Both the position numbers and the translations under genes were made by a program. A stretch of 64,000 nt of DNA from UBA1275 sp002323515 (GTDB lineage Bacteria; Bacteroidota; Rhodothermia; Balneolales; Balneolaceae), in assembly GCA_964007875.1 (NCBI GenBank), contig CAXGAH010000007.1, forward strand, positions 25,605 through 89,604, in the 5' to 3' direction. The notes under the pieces were generated by a model, which was given only the letters and a program-made list of their open reading frames with translations, made no database searches and was not told the DNA's origin. Of this stretch, positions 1-9,725 are shown one piece after another. The stretch's first letter is position 1. Each line of letters starts with the position of its first letter.

Positions 1-1
1 A

Positions 2-832
2 ATCCAAGATGGACCCTTAAATATTATTGCTGTTTTTGCTCATCCAGATGATGGGGATTCAAAAATGGGTGGGACAGCAGCTATGATGGCTAAAATGGGA
101 CATAATGTGAAGTTTGTTTCTATTACAAATGGAGATGCAGGCCATCACGAAGAGGGTGGAGGTATGTTAGCTAAAAGAAGAAGAGCAGAGGCTCAAGAAG
201 CTGCACGACAATTAGGAATTGCAGAGTATAAAGTATTAGATAATCATGATGGTGAACTTCTACCAGAACTACATATTCGTCAACAGGTTATTCGTGAAAT
301 ACGTAATTGGAATGCGGATGTGGTATTAGGTCTTCGGCCAAATGACTATCATCCCGATCACCGTTATGCAGGTGTATTAGTACAAGATGTCGCTTATATG
401 GTGGTCGTGCCAAACGTGACACCGGATACTCCTCCTTTGACAAAAAATCCTGTATTTTTATACATGAATGATCGATTTCAGAAACCTAATCCATTTTCTC
501 CTGATATTGTTATAGGAATAGATGCCGTATTTGAACAGAAAGTTAGAGGTCTAGATGCACATGAGTCACAGATGTATGAATGGCTTCCTTGGGTGGGAGG
601 GAGATTAGATGAAGTACCAGAAAGTGCAGAAGAGCGATTTTCATATTTGATAAACTTATATACTAACCGTAGTAGCATATCCGATTTACAGAGAATAAGT
701 TTAGAAAAGTGGTATGGTAAAGAAAAAGCGGCCTCGTTCAGATTTGTTGAATCGTTCGAAATATGTGAATATGGCCATCAGCCAAGTGACGAAGAAATTC
801 GAGCAATCTTCCCAATGCTCAACGACAATTAA
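2..832 (+). CDS. PIG-L (LmbE-like) family deacetylase, 5' truncated by window edge
   Basis: Zn-dependent de-N-acetylase family acting on N-acetylglucosamine-type sugars (family knowledge). The reading frame is open from base 2, so the gene begins before the window; 276 residues are visible. The family's first metal motif AHPDD is present at visible residues 13-17, and the second, HPDH, at about 117-120 (DYHPDH). No internal ATG need be invoked, because AHPDD lies upstream of the first ATG. It is followed by a terminator-like hairpin and then by a sugar transporter and kinase on the same strand, so a role in processing an amino sugar or acetylated carbohydrate is plausible. The true substrate cannot be told from sequence. 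Confidence 0.9.
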   Translation: MQDGPLNIIAVFAHPDDGDSKMGGTAAMMAKMGHNVKFVSITNGDAGHHEEGGGMLAKRRRAEAQEAARQLGIAEYKVLDNHDGELLPELHIRQQVIREIRNWNADVVLGLRPNDYHPDHRYAGVLVQDVAYMVVVPNVTPDTPPLTKNPVFLYMNDRFQKPNPFSPDIVIGIDAVFEQKVRGLDAHESQMYEWLPWVGGRLDEVPESAEERFSYLINLYTNRSSISDLQRISLEKWYGKEKAASFRFVESFEICEYGHQPSDEEIRAIFPMLNDN

Positions 833-841
833 AATCTTTAT

Positions 842-870
842 GTGAATCCTGTGATAAGGTTTCACTTTTT
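842..870 (+). terminator. Rho-independent terminator-like hairpin after the PIG-L gene
   Basis: GTGAA-t-CCT pairs with AGG-t-TTCAC around a short loop and is followed directly by TTTTT at 866-870. It ends only 24 bases before the ATG of the next gene, so it may act as a full terminator or as a partial one that lowers read-through into the transporter operon. Confidence 0.6.
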
Positions 871-894
871 ACACATACCAAATTAACCAATACT

Positions 895-2142
895 ATGCCT
901 CGTAATTATTATATGGTATGGCTCATCCTGCTCACTTTTTTTGTGATTTCGTTTTTAACCAACATTATTGGTCCTTTAGTACCAGAGATTATCGAGGATT
1001 TCGAGCTTAGTCTTACCTTGGTAGCCTTGCTACCTTTCGCTTTTTTTATAGCCTATGGAGTAATGTCGATTCCTGCTGGAATACTCATAGAGCGCTATGC
1101 CGAGAAAAAAGTCATGATTTTAGCTTTTGGAGTGGCCTTTTTTGGAGCATTACTATTTTCTTTAATCCCTAGCTATCGGGTGGCTGTATTGTCCCTATTT
1201 TTAATTGGAACCGGTATGGCTATGCTGCAAGTAGCCATTAACCCCTTACTCCGGGTATCCGGTGGGGAAGAGCATTTTGCCTTTAATTCGTTGATTGGCC
1301 AGTTGTTTTTTGGGGCCGCTTCATTTTTAAGTCCTCTAGTGTATTCCTATTTGGTACTAAATATGGGACAAGCCGATAACGGATGGTTTCTACAAGTCTT
1401 AAGCAGTGTAGTTCCAGATAACTTACCATGGGTATCATTATACTGGCTATTTGCACTCATTTCATTAGCTATGATGGTCGTAATAGCGGTTTCTAAATTT
1501 CCTATAGTAATTAAAACAGATGACGAAAAAATAGGTGCTTTACAAACTCACATCGATTTATTGAAGAACAAAAAAGTACTATTATTCTTCTTCGGAATAT
1601 TTTGCTACGTAGGTACCGAACAAGGTGTGGCCAACTGGATGTCAGAATTTTTATCTACCTACCATGGACTAGATCCACAAACGGAAGGTGCTTCTGCAGT
1701 GTCAACATTTTGGGGATTAATGACAGCTGGTACAGTATTAGGTCTGTTTTTGTTAAAAATTATGGACTCCCGCAAAGTACTAATTTTATTCACCTCCATC
1801 GTACTTATCTGTTTGGCTGCTGCACTATTTGGCTCAGCAAACGTAGCCAGAGTTGCATTCCCCGCTATTGGTTTCTTTATTGCTGTCATGTGGCCCATTA
1901 TTTTCTCTTTAGCCCTTAATTCCATGGAAGAACATCACGGTTCCTTTTCTGGTATTCTGGTAACAGGCATAGCTGGTGGAGCGATTGTCCCTTTAATTGT
2001 GGGCTCACTAGGTGATGTATTTGGCCTTCGAGTCGGGATGATATTCTTATTTCTAACTTACGGATATATCTTAAGCATAGGATTTTGGGCTAATCCCATA
2101 TTTACTAACAAAACCATAGAATTCGGTTCAAAAGATAATTAG
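895..2142 (+). CDS. MFS sugar transporter, FucP/GluP-like
   Basis: Inner-membrane major facilitator of 415 residues with about twelve hydrophobic segments. The segment around residues 60-110 (conserved acidic and glycine positions, then GTGMAMLQVAINPLLR) is typical of the fucose/glucose/galactose:H+ symporter branch (FucP/GluP), whose members carry NPL-type motifs after helix 4. The stop at 2140-2142 is followed after two bases by the ROK kinase, so uptake and phosphorylation are almost certainly co-transcribed. Start is the ATG at 895 with little Shine-Dalgarno signal. The specific sugar is unknown. It could also carry a disaccharide or uronic acid released by the secreted protein encoded downstream. 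Confidence 0.85.
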   Translation: MPRNYYMVWLILLTFFVISFLTNIIGPLVPEIIEDFELSLTLVALLPFAFFIAYGVMSIPAGILIERYAEKKVMILAFGVAFFGALLFSLIPSYRVAVLSLFLIGTGMAMLQVAINPLLRVSGGEEHFAFNSLIGQLFFGAASFLSPLVYSYLVLNMGQADNGWFLQVLSSVVPDNLPWVSLYWLFALISLAMMVVIAVSKFPIVIKTDDEKIGALQTHIDLLKNKKVLLFFFGIFCYVGTEQGVANWMSEFLSTYHGLDPQTEGASAVSTFWGLMTAGTVLGLFLLKIMDSRKVLILFTSIVLICLAAALFGSANVARVAFPAIGFFIAVMWPIIFSLALNSMEEHHGSFSGILVTGIAGGAIVPLIVGSLGDVFGLRVGMIFLFLTYGYILSIGFWANPIFTNKTIEFGSKDN

Positions 2143-2144
2143 TC

Positions 2145-2993
2145 ATGCTGCTAGGTGTCGATTTAGGGGCTACAAACATACGCGTAGGGCGGGTTCATGA
2201 AGGAGTAATCAAAGCCTTACACGAAGCTTCTATCGATCAATCCGATGATCCTAATACCTTAGTCCGGCAAATGGCTTCACTCATTGAGTTATGTTGGCAT
2301 CCAGCAATTTGTTCTATTGGAATTGGTGTTCCAAGTGTGGTAGATGTGGAAAGAGGCATTGTCTATGCTGTTCAAAATATACCCTCTTGGAAAGAAGTAC
2401 ATCTAAAAGATATCATGGAAGCACGATTTTCAGTGCCTACCTCGGTGAATAACGATGCGAATTGTTTTGTGCTCGGAGAGCGGTATTACGGACAGGCCAA
2501 AGGAAAAAGCAATGTTATTGGCTTAATAATAGGTACCGGTTTTGGTGCGGGAGTAGTGCTCAATGGAACCTTGGTTTCTGGTACTAACTGCGGAGCCGGA
2601 GAAGTGGGCATGCTTCCTTATAAAGGATCTATACTTGAACACTATTGCTCCGGGCAATTTTTCGAACGCTTTTTTGGCGAAACAGGCGATTCAGTGTATA
2701 AAAAAGCCCAAAATGGAGACGATGAGGCCATAGCTAAGTACGCCGACTATGCTCACCACATTTCTGAAGGTATTAAGGCCGTATTATATGCCTACGACCC
2801 TGAAATCATACTGCTTGGCGGAGCTACTGCAAAGGTATGGTCTTTTATAGAAGAAAAAGTTTGGAATGGCTTAGAAAGTTTCGCCTATCCTAATTCCCTC
2901 ACTAATCTCCGCATATTGCCCTCAACCTTAGAACATGTTGCGGTACTCGGTGCCGCAGCATTAGCGCATGATTCAACGAAACAAGGGCCCTAA
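2145..2993 (+). CDS. ROK-family sugar kinase (glucokinase-like)
   Basis: Cytoplasmic ATP-dependent sugar kinase of the ROK family, 282 residues. The N-terminal phosphate-binding loop DLGATN (residues 5-10) and the catalytic aspartate in NNDANCF (about residue 104) are visible, as are the glycine-rich IGTGFGAG segment and the late ILLGG adenosine motif. The usual ROK zinc motif (CxCGxxGCxE) is not recognisable: the expected stretch reads GAGEVGMLPY...EHYCSG with a single cysteine. It starts two bases after the transporter stop, so the pair form an import/phosphorylation unit. Sugar specificity is not deducible; glucose or a mannose-type sugar is the family default. Confidence 0.87.
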   Translation: MLLGVDLGATNIRVGRVHEGVIKALHEASIDQSDDPNTLVRQMASLIELCWHPAICSIGIGVPSVVDVERGIVYAVQNIPSWKEVHLKDIMEARFSVPTSVNNDANCFVLGERYYGQAKGKSNVIGLIIGTGFGAGVVLNGTLVSGTNCGAGEVGMLPYKGSILEHYCSGQFFERFFGETGDSVYKKAQNGDDEAIAKYADYAHHISEGIKAVLYAYDPEIILLGGATAKVWSFIEEKVWNGLESFAYPNSLTNLRILPSTLEHVAVLGAAALAHDSTKQGP

Positions 2994-3046
2994 ACCAATA
3001 CTCACTCTACCTCTCTATTTTACCTTACAAACGAAGGAATGCTACC

Positions 3047-5752
3047 ATGAAAAATCAACGAAAATTCACTTTAAAATCAATCATTCTGTTGTTGCTCGGA
3101 GTTTTTACTCTATATACACAGGCGGATGTACAAGCCCAAAGTACATCGTACACTATTCCTGTAGAAGTTAAAGATAATGTAGCAGATATGCCTCAATTAC
3201 TAGGTATACCCATTCCAGAAGGCACTCTATATTCACCAGATCACGTGAGAGTGCTAAACGCTCGTGGGCAAGAAATTCCGTCTCAAATTACCAAGGTAAG
3301 CACTTGGGATCCGGCAGATGCTTCAATCAAATGGATTTGGGTATTTTTCTTTTCAGGTGAGGAAGATTCGTATAGCGTTGAATATGGTGAGGATGTTCGA
3401 AATGGACGTTTGTATGATCAGATAGTCAAGGTCAACAATAACCAACGTCCAACCGGAGAAGTGGAAGTGAATACGGGACCACTGCGTTTCACCATCGCAA
3501 AAGGAATGGGTGGAAGTTATTTCAATGCCCCTCCAAGTAGTGGATTTATGGACAAAGTAGAACTAGACTTAGAAGGGGACGGATTTGACGAGGATGATAT
3601 AATCGCCACAGGTGCAGCCCAACGCGCTAATTTCTTGGATATACTGGATGATGCTGGCTTGGACCCCTCTAAAGCGGTTGTGACTCGTACAGTTAAGGAA
3701 CTAGGTACTGGACCGCTACATGCGATTATCAGGGTTGAAGGGGAGTATCAATATGCACGAGAGGACAATAATTCAGCTCCTTTCGTTATGCGTATTTATG
3801 CCTACGCAGGAAAGAGTTATGTTCGTGTTCAGCATACCTTTGTTTATACCGGTGTGCCCGATAAACACGAGAAGCAGTCGGGAGAATACGAGGCCATCGC
3901 AACGCAAATGGAAGATATCATCGATGAGGAGCCACTGAGTCAAGATCAAGGCTTTACCCAAGCTAATGATCGTATTGCAGCATTGGGACTACGATTGGAT
4001 TATAAGCTCAAAGATAATCCAAATGTATACACCGAAGCCTACAAAGAGGCTTGGTATGGACCGGAGTCGACCGAATCCTATACAGTTTCCTTAAAAGGGG
4101 AGAAGGCTTTTTCACTATTGCAGTCGGGACCTAATCCTTCGCAAATACCACCGTTGGCAAATTCTAGGTCGGATGCTCGAATGGAAGGAGTATTTGAGGT
4201 AAGTTGGGGGATAAATGGAGAATCAGAGTCAACGGCAGAGCGGGCGCCAGGGTGGGTAACCGTAGCTGATGATGAACGGGGTATCACGGTAGCATTTGAA
4301 CACTTTTTCGAGGAATATCCAAAAGAATTGTTTGTGGATGATGCCGCAAAAACTTTACATGCTTATGCATGGACTCCCAACGTAGAGCCGATGAGTTTTG
4401 CAAAACAAGACAACAATACCGATAGTGGAATGATCGCCAATTTTGCACAAGGCTTAGCTAAAACTACCGATATGATTTTCTACTTTCATACTGCTGATAA
4501 GGCAAGATCAGGCTCAGCTCAACCTTTAGTAGATGCAGCTAATCAGGTAAAAATACTTATGAAACCACCTGTGGCTCATGCTAGCCCTGAATGGTATGCA
4601 AAATCAGAGGCTTTTGGTAAGATGGCTGCTGCCTCAGATGCCTTTGCTGATTATGAGCGACATCTAGACCATAAATTTGAGTGGATGCGATACAACCAGC
4701 AATGGGAGCCTTGGTATGGAATGCTCAACTATGGTGACTTTCTTACCTATTATTACCGGAATGAATGGCAAATGTGGACCAATAACGAGCCAGCTAATGA
4801 CTACATGTGGTGGTTGCAATTTATTCGCACTGGAAATCCAGATTATTACAGAGTGGCCAAAGCCACTTCCAAACATACTATGGATGTAGACAATGTACAC
4901 TGGCCTAAAGATCCAGAGTATGTCGGAGATACTAATGAATCTCTTCATGCCTTACAATGGGCTGCTCAACCGAAAGGTTCACCTTATATTGGTATGGGGC
5001 GTCGTCATGCCGATCAACATTACACTTCGTTACTGAGTGCTCATGTATGGGTGGCTGGATGGGTATCATCCTATTACTTGGATGGAAATCATAGAGGTTT
5101 AGAAGTTGCCAAAGGAACAGCTAATTATTATGTAAAAAGGGTATTCGACGAGCATGGACTGACAGGTCGCAGGCTATATTTATCGGTATGGAATTTAGCA
5201 GAAGTGGTAGATGCTACAAAAGATCCCGTCTATACTACCGAATTAATGGATCGTGTTGAACGAATGATACAGCTTCAATATAACACTGATCAAGGTCATT
5301 CTATCGTCATCAATCGCTATGGTTATTCCCAAGTCTACGTGAGTAATGGTATGAGAAAGGTTATCCAAATGACAGACGAGCCTCGATACCAACAATCGAT
5401 CATCGATCATGCTATTCGAGTACGAGATGTTCCACCATATAATCATGATATGGAGTCTTATTTATCTTCAATTAGTAGCCTAGTATTAGGGTATGAGTAT
5501 TCTGGAGAACAGAGCCTGTTAGAGGAAGCAGTCCAGCGAGCCCAAACTCTAAAGAATGATCCATTAGAGAAAAACCTCTGGAACTATGCAAATCAAGCAG
5601 TTCTATCAGAAGCCTTAGAAGAGGCTAGTCATTTACCAAAACGGGAAGGTGGATTTCGTCCGGCTATCTGGCAAATGAGCAATGGATTACGCATTTTTGG
5701 TTGGACAAGCATATATAACATACCTTATTTAGAGTATTGGTTAGATGATTAG
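3047..5752 (+). CDS. Secreted YetA/PcRGLX-like protein, candidate PL26-type polysaccharide lyase
   Basis: 901-residue exported protein. Residues 1-30 are a signal peptide (basic start, LLLLGVFTL core, AQA cleavage region). The N-terminal ~90 residues (IPVEVKD..., PEGTLYSPDHVRVLN, IKWIWVFF) resemble the RIFT barrel of the PcRGLX/YetA family, followed by a beta-rich middle and a Trp/Tyr-rich alpha/alpha-toroid C-terminal half, the architecture of exo-rhamnogalacturonan lyases (PL26). It has a GAAGGA ribosome site upstream of the ATG, and its last bases overlap the next gene by 8. Between a sugar kinase/transporter pair and a carboxylate transporter, it probably releases acidic sugars outside the cytoplasm. 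Family membership is from recognised sequence style; activity is inference. Confidence 0.7.
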   Translation: MKNQRKFTLKSIILLLLGVFTLYTQADVQAQSTSYTIPVEVKDNVADMPQLLGIPIPEGTLYSPDHVRVLNARGQEIPSQITKVSTWDPADASIKWIWVFFFSGEEDSYSVEYGEDVRNGRLYDQIVKVNNNQRPTGEVEVNTGPLRFTIAKGMGGSYFNAPPSSGFMDKVELDLEGDGFDEDDIIATGAAQRANFLDILDDAGLDPSKAVVTRTVKELGTGPLHAIIRVEGEYQYAREDNNSAPFVMRIYAYAGKSYVRVQHTFVYTGVPDKHEKQSGEYEAIATQMEDIIDEEPLSQDQGFTQANDRIAALGLRLDYKLKDNPNVYTEAYKEAWYGPESTESYTVSLKGEKAFSLLQSGPNPSQIPPLANSRSDARMEGVFEVSWGINGESESTAERAPGWVTVADDERGITVAFEHFFEEYPKELFVDDAAKTLHAYAWTPNVEPMSFAKQDNNTDSGMIANFAQGLAKTTDMIFYFHTADKARSGSAQPLVDAANQVKILMKPPVAHASPEWYAKSEAFGKMAAASDAFADYERHLDHKFEWMRYNQQWEPWYGMLNYGDFLTYYYRNEWQMWTNNEPANDYMWWLQFIRTGNPDYYRVAKATSKHTMDVDNVHWPKDPEYVGDTNESLHALQWAAQPKGSPYIGMGRRHADQHYTSLLSAHVWVAGWVSSYYLDGNHRGLEVAKGTANYYVKRVFDEHGLTGRRLYLSVWNLAEVVDATKDPVYTTELMDRVERMIQLQYNTDQGHSIVINRYGYSQVYVSNGMRKVIQMTDEPRYQQSIIDHAIRVRDVPPYNHDMESYLSSISSLVLGYEYSGEQSLLEEAVQRAQTLKNDPLEKNLWNYANQAVLSEALEEASHLPKREGGFRPAIWQMSNGLRIFGWTSIYNIPYLEYWLDD

Positions 5753-7328
5753 AAACATTGATTTAGGGCGTTTTGGCATGATCTCGGGCACTCTAGTGCT
5801 CATTATCATGCTTCTTCTATCACCACCTGAAGGGCTTAGCCAGGAAGGGTGGTATGCCGCTGCAGTTACGGTTTTTATGGGTATTTGGTGGATTACCGAA
5901 GCGGTACCTATTTCAGTTACTGCTCTGGTGCCTATTGTTCTATTCCCTTTACTTGGGGTGCAAGCAATAGCGGCAACTACGGCGCCTTATGCCAATCCGC
6001 TAATATTTCTTTTTTTGGGAGGCTTTATTCTAGCTATTGCCATGGAAAAATGGGATTTACATCGTAGAGTAGCCCTGGTTATTGTATCTAGGGTCGGTGT
6101 GGCACCCAAATCCATTATTTTAGGATTTATTGTCGCAGCAGCTTTGCTTAGTATGTGGGTAAGTAACACCGCTACGGCTATTATGATGTTACCTATAGCT
6201 CTTTCCATACTCGCACTAATAGATAGAGGAATGGAAGATGCTGATCCTTCAGCTTCGAATTCAACCAAAGAAAAAACAAATTTTGAGCTCGCTCTCATAC
6301 TCAGTATTGCTTATGCTTGTAATATTGGGGGAATGGGTACGCTTATTGGTACTCCACCTAATGCTCTACTAGCAGCTTTTATGTTGGAGAATTATGGAGT
6401 TGAAATTGGTTTTTTGGAGTGGATGAAAGTGGGGGTCCCCCTTTTATTGGTGTCTATTCCACTGCTCTACTTTGTGCTTACCCAATGTATGTATCCTATT
6501 AGAATTACCGAAATACCTGGGGGTAAAGGGCTAATTGCAAGAGAATTAAACCAGCTGGGTAAAATGACCAATCAAGAGAAAAAAGTAGGTATTCTCTTCG
6601 TTTCAGCGGCCCTACTATGGATGTTCAGACCATCGTTAACGCCCTATCTGCCTGGTTTATCGGATGCGGGAATCGCTATTGCCATAGGGGTTGCGCTGTT
6701 TTTAGTACCAGCAGGTAAACAACGCAAAGATGTGGATCAAAGCTCAGACGATATCGATTCAGATGCGGCTAATGATTCGTCTGCTAATGATGATGAACAA
6801 GGAGGGAATTACCAGGGTATTTTGGAATGGAAAGATGCGCAGCGCCTACCATGGGGTATCTTGTTATTGTTTGGTGGAGGGCTTAGCATGGCTTCAGCCA
6901 TTAGCTCAACAGGTCTAGCTGCTTGGATCGGTAGTGGAATTGGTAGTTTACAAAATTGGCCTATCGTTTTCTTGGTGGTTATTGTGATTAGCCTGATGGT
7001 ATTTTTAACTGAAATGACTAGTAATACTGCATCCACCGCTACCTTTTTGCCTATATTGGCATCAATAGCAATAGGATTAGGGGAGAATCCCTTACTGTTT
7101 GCAATACCAACCGTACTTGCGGCTAGTTGCGCTTTTATGCTTCCCGTGGCAACACCACCCAACGCTATAGTTTATGGAAGTGGACGAATTACCATCCCTG
7201 AAATGAGTAGGGCTGGCCTGTTGCTTAATCTGCTTTTTATCGCGTTACTATCCCTCGGTGCACTCACATTTTTTGGCTTCGTATTTGGGGTAGAAATTGG
7301 GGTCTTACCTGAATGGGCTAACCGTTAA
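5745..7328 (+). CDS. DASS/SLC13 family sodium:carboxylate symporter
   Basis: 527-residue inner-membrane transporter of the divalent anion:Na+ symporter family. Both diagnostic SNT motifs are present: SNTATAIMMLPIA in the first half and TSNTASTATFLPI in the second, each followed by the paired TPPNA loops (GTPPNALLAA and ATPPNAIVYGSG). These form the Na+/carboxylate sites in VcINDY-type structures (established knowledge). A hydrophilic acidic insert (about residues 325-355, rich in Asp, Ser and Asn) interrupts the middle. Overlap of 8 bases with the YetA-like gene implies co-expression, so it may import the acidic product of that enzyme or a dicarboxylate. It converges with WbqC, with stops 5 bases apart. 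Confidence 0.9.
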   Translation: MIRNIDLGRFGMISGTLVLIIMLLLSPPEGLSQEGWYAAAVTVFMGIWWITEAVPISVTALVPIVLFPLLGVQAIAATTAPYANPLIFLFLGGFILAIAMEKWDLHRRVALVIVSRVGVAPKSIILGFIVAAALLSMWVSNTATAIMMLPIALSILALIDRGMEDADPSASNSTKEKTNFELALILSIAYACNIGGMGTLIGTPPNALLAAFMLENYGVEIGFLEWMKVGVPLLLVSIPLLYFVLTQCMYPIRITEIPGGKGLIARELNQLGKMTNQEKKVGILFVSAALLWMFRPSLTPYLPGLSDAGIAIAIGVALFLVPAGKQRKDVDQSSDDIDSDAANDSSANDDEQGGNYQGILEWKDAQRLPWGILLLFGGGLSMASAISSTGLAAWIGSGIGSLQNWPIVFLVVIVISLMVFLTEMTSNTASTATFLPILASIAIGLGENPLLFAIPTVLAASCAFMLPVATPPNAIVYGSGRITIPEMSRAGLLLNLLFIALLSLGALTFFGFVFGVEIGVLPEWANR

Positions 7329-7333
7329 TGTGT

Positions 7334-8071
7334 TTAGTTTTTGAGGTATCGATAACTTTCTGGCCCCTGTTCAAAGAGTAGATCAATAAAGCTGCAGTGC
7401 TCCATGAATGCACCGTGGTGTTGTGGATAATGGAACTCTGGAACATAACTTGTCTCAGCTTCAGGAATTGGGCTCATATAGGTCTTCGAATGGCATTCTT
7501 GTATACATGTACATTTTGAATGTATACTAGATAGTTTAGGATCTCCGGTTTCTAACACGTTAGGAATGTCATTGCTAAGAAGAACTTCAGGGTCTTCCCA
7601 AAAGTCGTAAGGTTCGGAAATGAATCTAAGCTTTTCCGATACATAATGGAATGATATGAATTCAAGCAATCCTCGCAAAACATGTTTATTAAAATCCCAC
7701 AATCGTTCATGCTTCGAGGCCTCCATAATCAAAGCTTCGAATTCCTTCCAATAGTAGTCATGATAGCGAGCTTTGGCATAACTGTGTTGGACCGCATTTA
7801 AAAATGGTCCTGTCCAATCTTGCTTAGAATCGATACGTACCTGAGAAATTAATTTTTTTTTATCCCCGGTACGAATGGGGAGGCCAATCCATTGCCGTTG
7901 ATCTTTGTTTCGAATAGCCGCACGATGACTCCGGCCCTTTCTCGACCAAGGTTGACCACCTAGTATTAACACCTGATCAGTACGAAAGAATGCGGCAAGG
8001 TCATATACATTAGGGGCAAAGCTGCATTGAATGAGTAGTTTCGCGCTCATAAACTTGGTTATACGGTGCAT
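7334..8071 (-). CDS. WbqC-like family protein
   Basis: 245-residue soluble protein. The first half has the WbqC pattern: hydrophobic start, LAAFFRTDQVLI, then arginine-rich SRKGRSHRAAI, and WIGLPI followed by basic and aromatic residues. WbqC-like proteins are found in O-antigen and N-acyl-sugar modification loci, often with unproven biochemical roles. A cysteine/histidine-rich patch (CTCIQECHS, residues ~185-193) could bind metal. It is divergent from gltX and convergent with the DASS gene, with no sugar-biosynthesis partners beside it, so its job here is unclear. The start could also be the ATG eight codons further in. Confidence 0.7.
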   Translation of the reverse strand: MHRITKFMSAKLLIQCSFAPNVYDLAAFFRTDQVLILGGQPWSRKGRSHRAAIRNKDQRQWIGLPIRTGDKKKLISQVRIDSKQDWTGPFLNAVQHSYAKARYHDYYWKEFEALIMEASKHERLWDFNKHVLRGLLEFISFHYVSEKLRFISEPYDFWEDPEVLLSNDIPNVLETGDPKLSSIHSKCTCIQECHSKTYMSPIPEAETSYVPEFHYPQHHGAFMEHCSFIDLLFEQGPESYRYLKN

Positions 8072-8243
8072 TTGGGTTCATATTAACCCGGAAAGAAAAA
8101 TATAAAGACCATAATCTACATAAAAAAGGCTTCTCTTGGCTCTTTTAAAATGAAGGTACATGGCCGGTAAATACCTTTTGGATTATGCCTTTATCAAAGT
8201 TGATTATTCGTATCTTTATCTAACTGTTAAAATTTTTAGAATT

Positions 8244-9725
8244 ATGAGTGTTAGAGTTCGTTTTGCCCCCTCACCAACGGGGTTTTTACATATTGGTGGA
8301 TTACGTACAGCTTTGTATAATTATCTTTTTGCGCGCCACCATCAAGGTACTTATGTGCTTCGAATAGAGGATACCGATCAATCGAGATATGTTGAGGATG
8401 CGGAACAGGATATTATTGAGTCACTAGAATGGGCTGGCATTCAGATCGATGAGGGGCCACACAAACCAGGTACTTTTGGACCGTATCGACAAAGTGAACG
8501 AAAAGAACTATACCTTCACTATGCGCAGCAGCTCATTGAACAGGGTGATGCGTACTACGCCTTTGATACCACCGATGAAATTGAGGAAATGCGAGACCGA
8601 CTGAAAAAGTCGGGAAACCCCTCCCCAAAGTATGACTCAATTACTCGACAAAGCATGAAAAATAGCCTAACCTTATCTCAAGATCAGGTGCAGGAAAAAT
8701 TGAAAAATGGGGATGAATATATCATTCGTTTAAAAGTTCCAAGACGCGAAACCGTTAAATTTGAGGATGAAATTAGAGGCATTGTTTCCTTTGATACGGC
8801 TGGATTGGATGACCAAGTTTTGCTTAAGTCCGATGGAATGCCCACGTATCACTTAGCAAACGTAGTAGATGATCACACCATGGAGATTACTCATGTAATA
8901 CGTGGGGAAGAATGGCTGAGTTCAGCACCTAAACATATGCTCTTATACAAAGCCTTTGGTTGGGAAGCACCTACGATGGCTCATTTGCCACTTATTATGT
9001 CACCAAGCGGCGGAAAGTTATCCAAGCGGAAAGCTGAAACCGAGGGTATACCTGTTAATACCAAAGACTACCGATTTGGGCATTATGAGCCAGAAGCATT
9101 AATTAATTTCTTGGCTTTTTTAGGATGGAATCCTGGCGATGACAGCGAAGTACATGATATGAACTCTCTTTGCAAAAAATTTAGTCTAGATCGAGTTAGT
9201 AAAGGTGGAGCTGTTTTTAATTACAAAAAACTTATGTGGTACAATGAGAATTATGTGCATAATAGAACAATAGAAGATCTATTGCCCCAGGTACAGCATT
9301 TGTTTAAGGTCAGTGGAGTGAAAGCCGATGACATTACTTTTTTGGAGATGGTATTAGCGCTGCTACATGAACGAGTCTCTAAAGTAAATGAGTTTGTACC
9401 TATGGGGCGCTTTTTCTATGAAGCGCCAACAGATTATGATGAGAAAGCGTTAAAAAAGTGGAATGATCAAAGCGTAGAACTCGTCCAATCCTTTACGGGC
9501 CGATTGGTTACTATCGCCGACCAAGAGTTTACGGCAGCAGTTATAAAACAGGCCTTAGAGGCAACGGTAGAAGCGGAATCAGTGGGTTTTGGAAAAGTTA
9601 TGATGCCCGTTAGAATTGCTTTATCGGGTCAGGGCTTTGGACCTGATTTATTTCCTGCAATGGAATTAATTGGTAAAACAGATTGTCTTGAACGCCTTGA
9701 ATCCGCAGTGCAGCGCTTGGGCTAG
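8244..9725 (+). CDS. gltX: Glutamyl-tRNA synthetase
   Basis: Class I aminoacyl-tRNA synthetase that charges tRNA-Glu. The start at 8244 is preferred over an upstream in-frame ATG at 8160 because it puts the family N terminus (VRFAPSPTGFLHIGG) at residue 3. The HIGH-type motif HIGG is at about residues 16-19, and the KMSKS-type motif appears as KLSKR near 257-261. At 493 residues the length is normal for bacterial GltX. The 28-codon upstream extension is rich in aromatic residues and has no family support. Its stop codon overlaps that of nhaC within the tetranucleotide CTAG. Confidence 0.97.
   Translation: MSVRVRFAPSPTGFLHIGGLRTALYNYLFARHHQGTYVLRIEDTDQSRYVEDAEQDIIESLEWAGIQIDEGPHKPGTFGPYRQSERKELYLHYAQQLIEQGDAYYAFDTTDEIEEMRDRLKKSGNPSPKYDSITRQSMKNSLTLSQDQVQEKLKNGDEYIIRLKVPRRETVKFEDEIRGIVSFDTAGLDDQVLLKSDGMPTYHLANVVDDHTMEITHVIRGEEWLSSAPKHMLLYKAFGWEAPTMAHLPLIMSPSGGKLSKRKAETEGIPVNTKDYRFGHYEPEALINFLAFLGWNPGDDSEVHDMNSLCKKFSLDRVSKGGAVFNYKKLMWYNENYVHNRTIEDLLPQVQHLFKVSGVKADDITFLEMVLALLHERVSKVNEFVPMGRFFYEAPTDYDEKALKKWNDQSVELVQSFTGRLVTIADQEFTAAVIKQALEATVEAESVGFGKVMMPVRIALSGQGFGPDLFPAMELIGKTDCLERLESAVQRLG

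Noticed and set aside
8160..8243. Upstream extension of gltX from an earlier ATG
   Set aside because: Adds 28 residues before the universally conserved GltX N terminus; probably promoter/leader.
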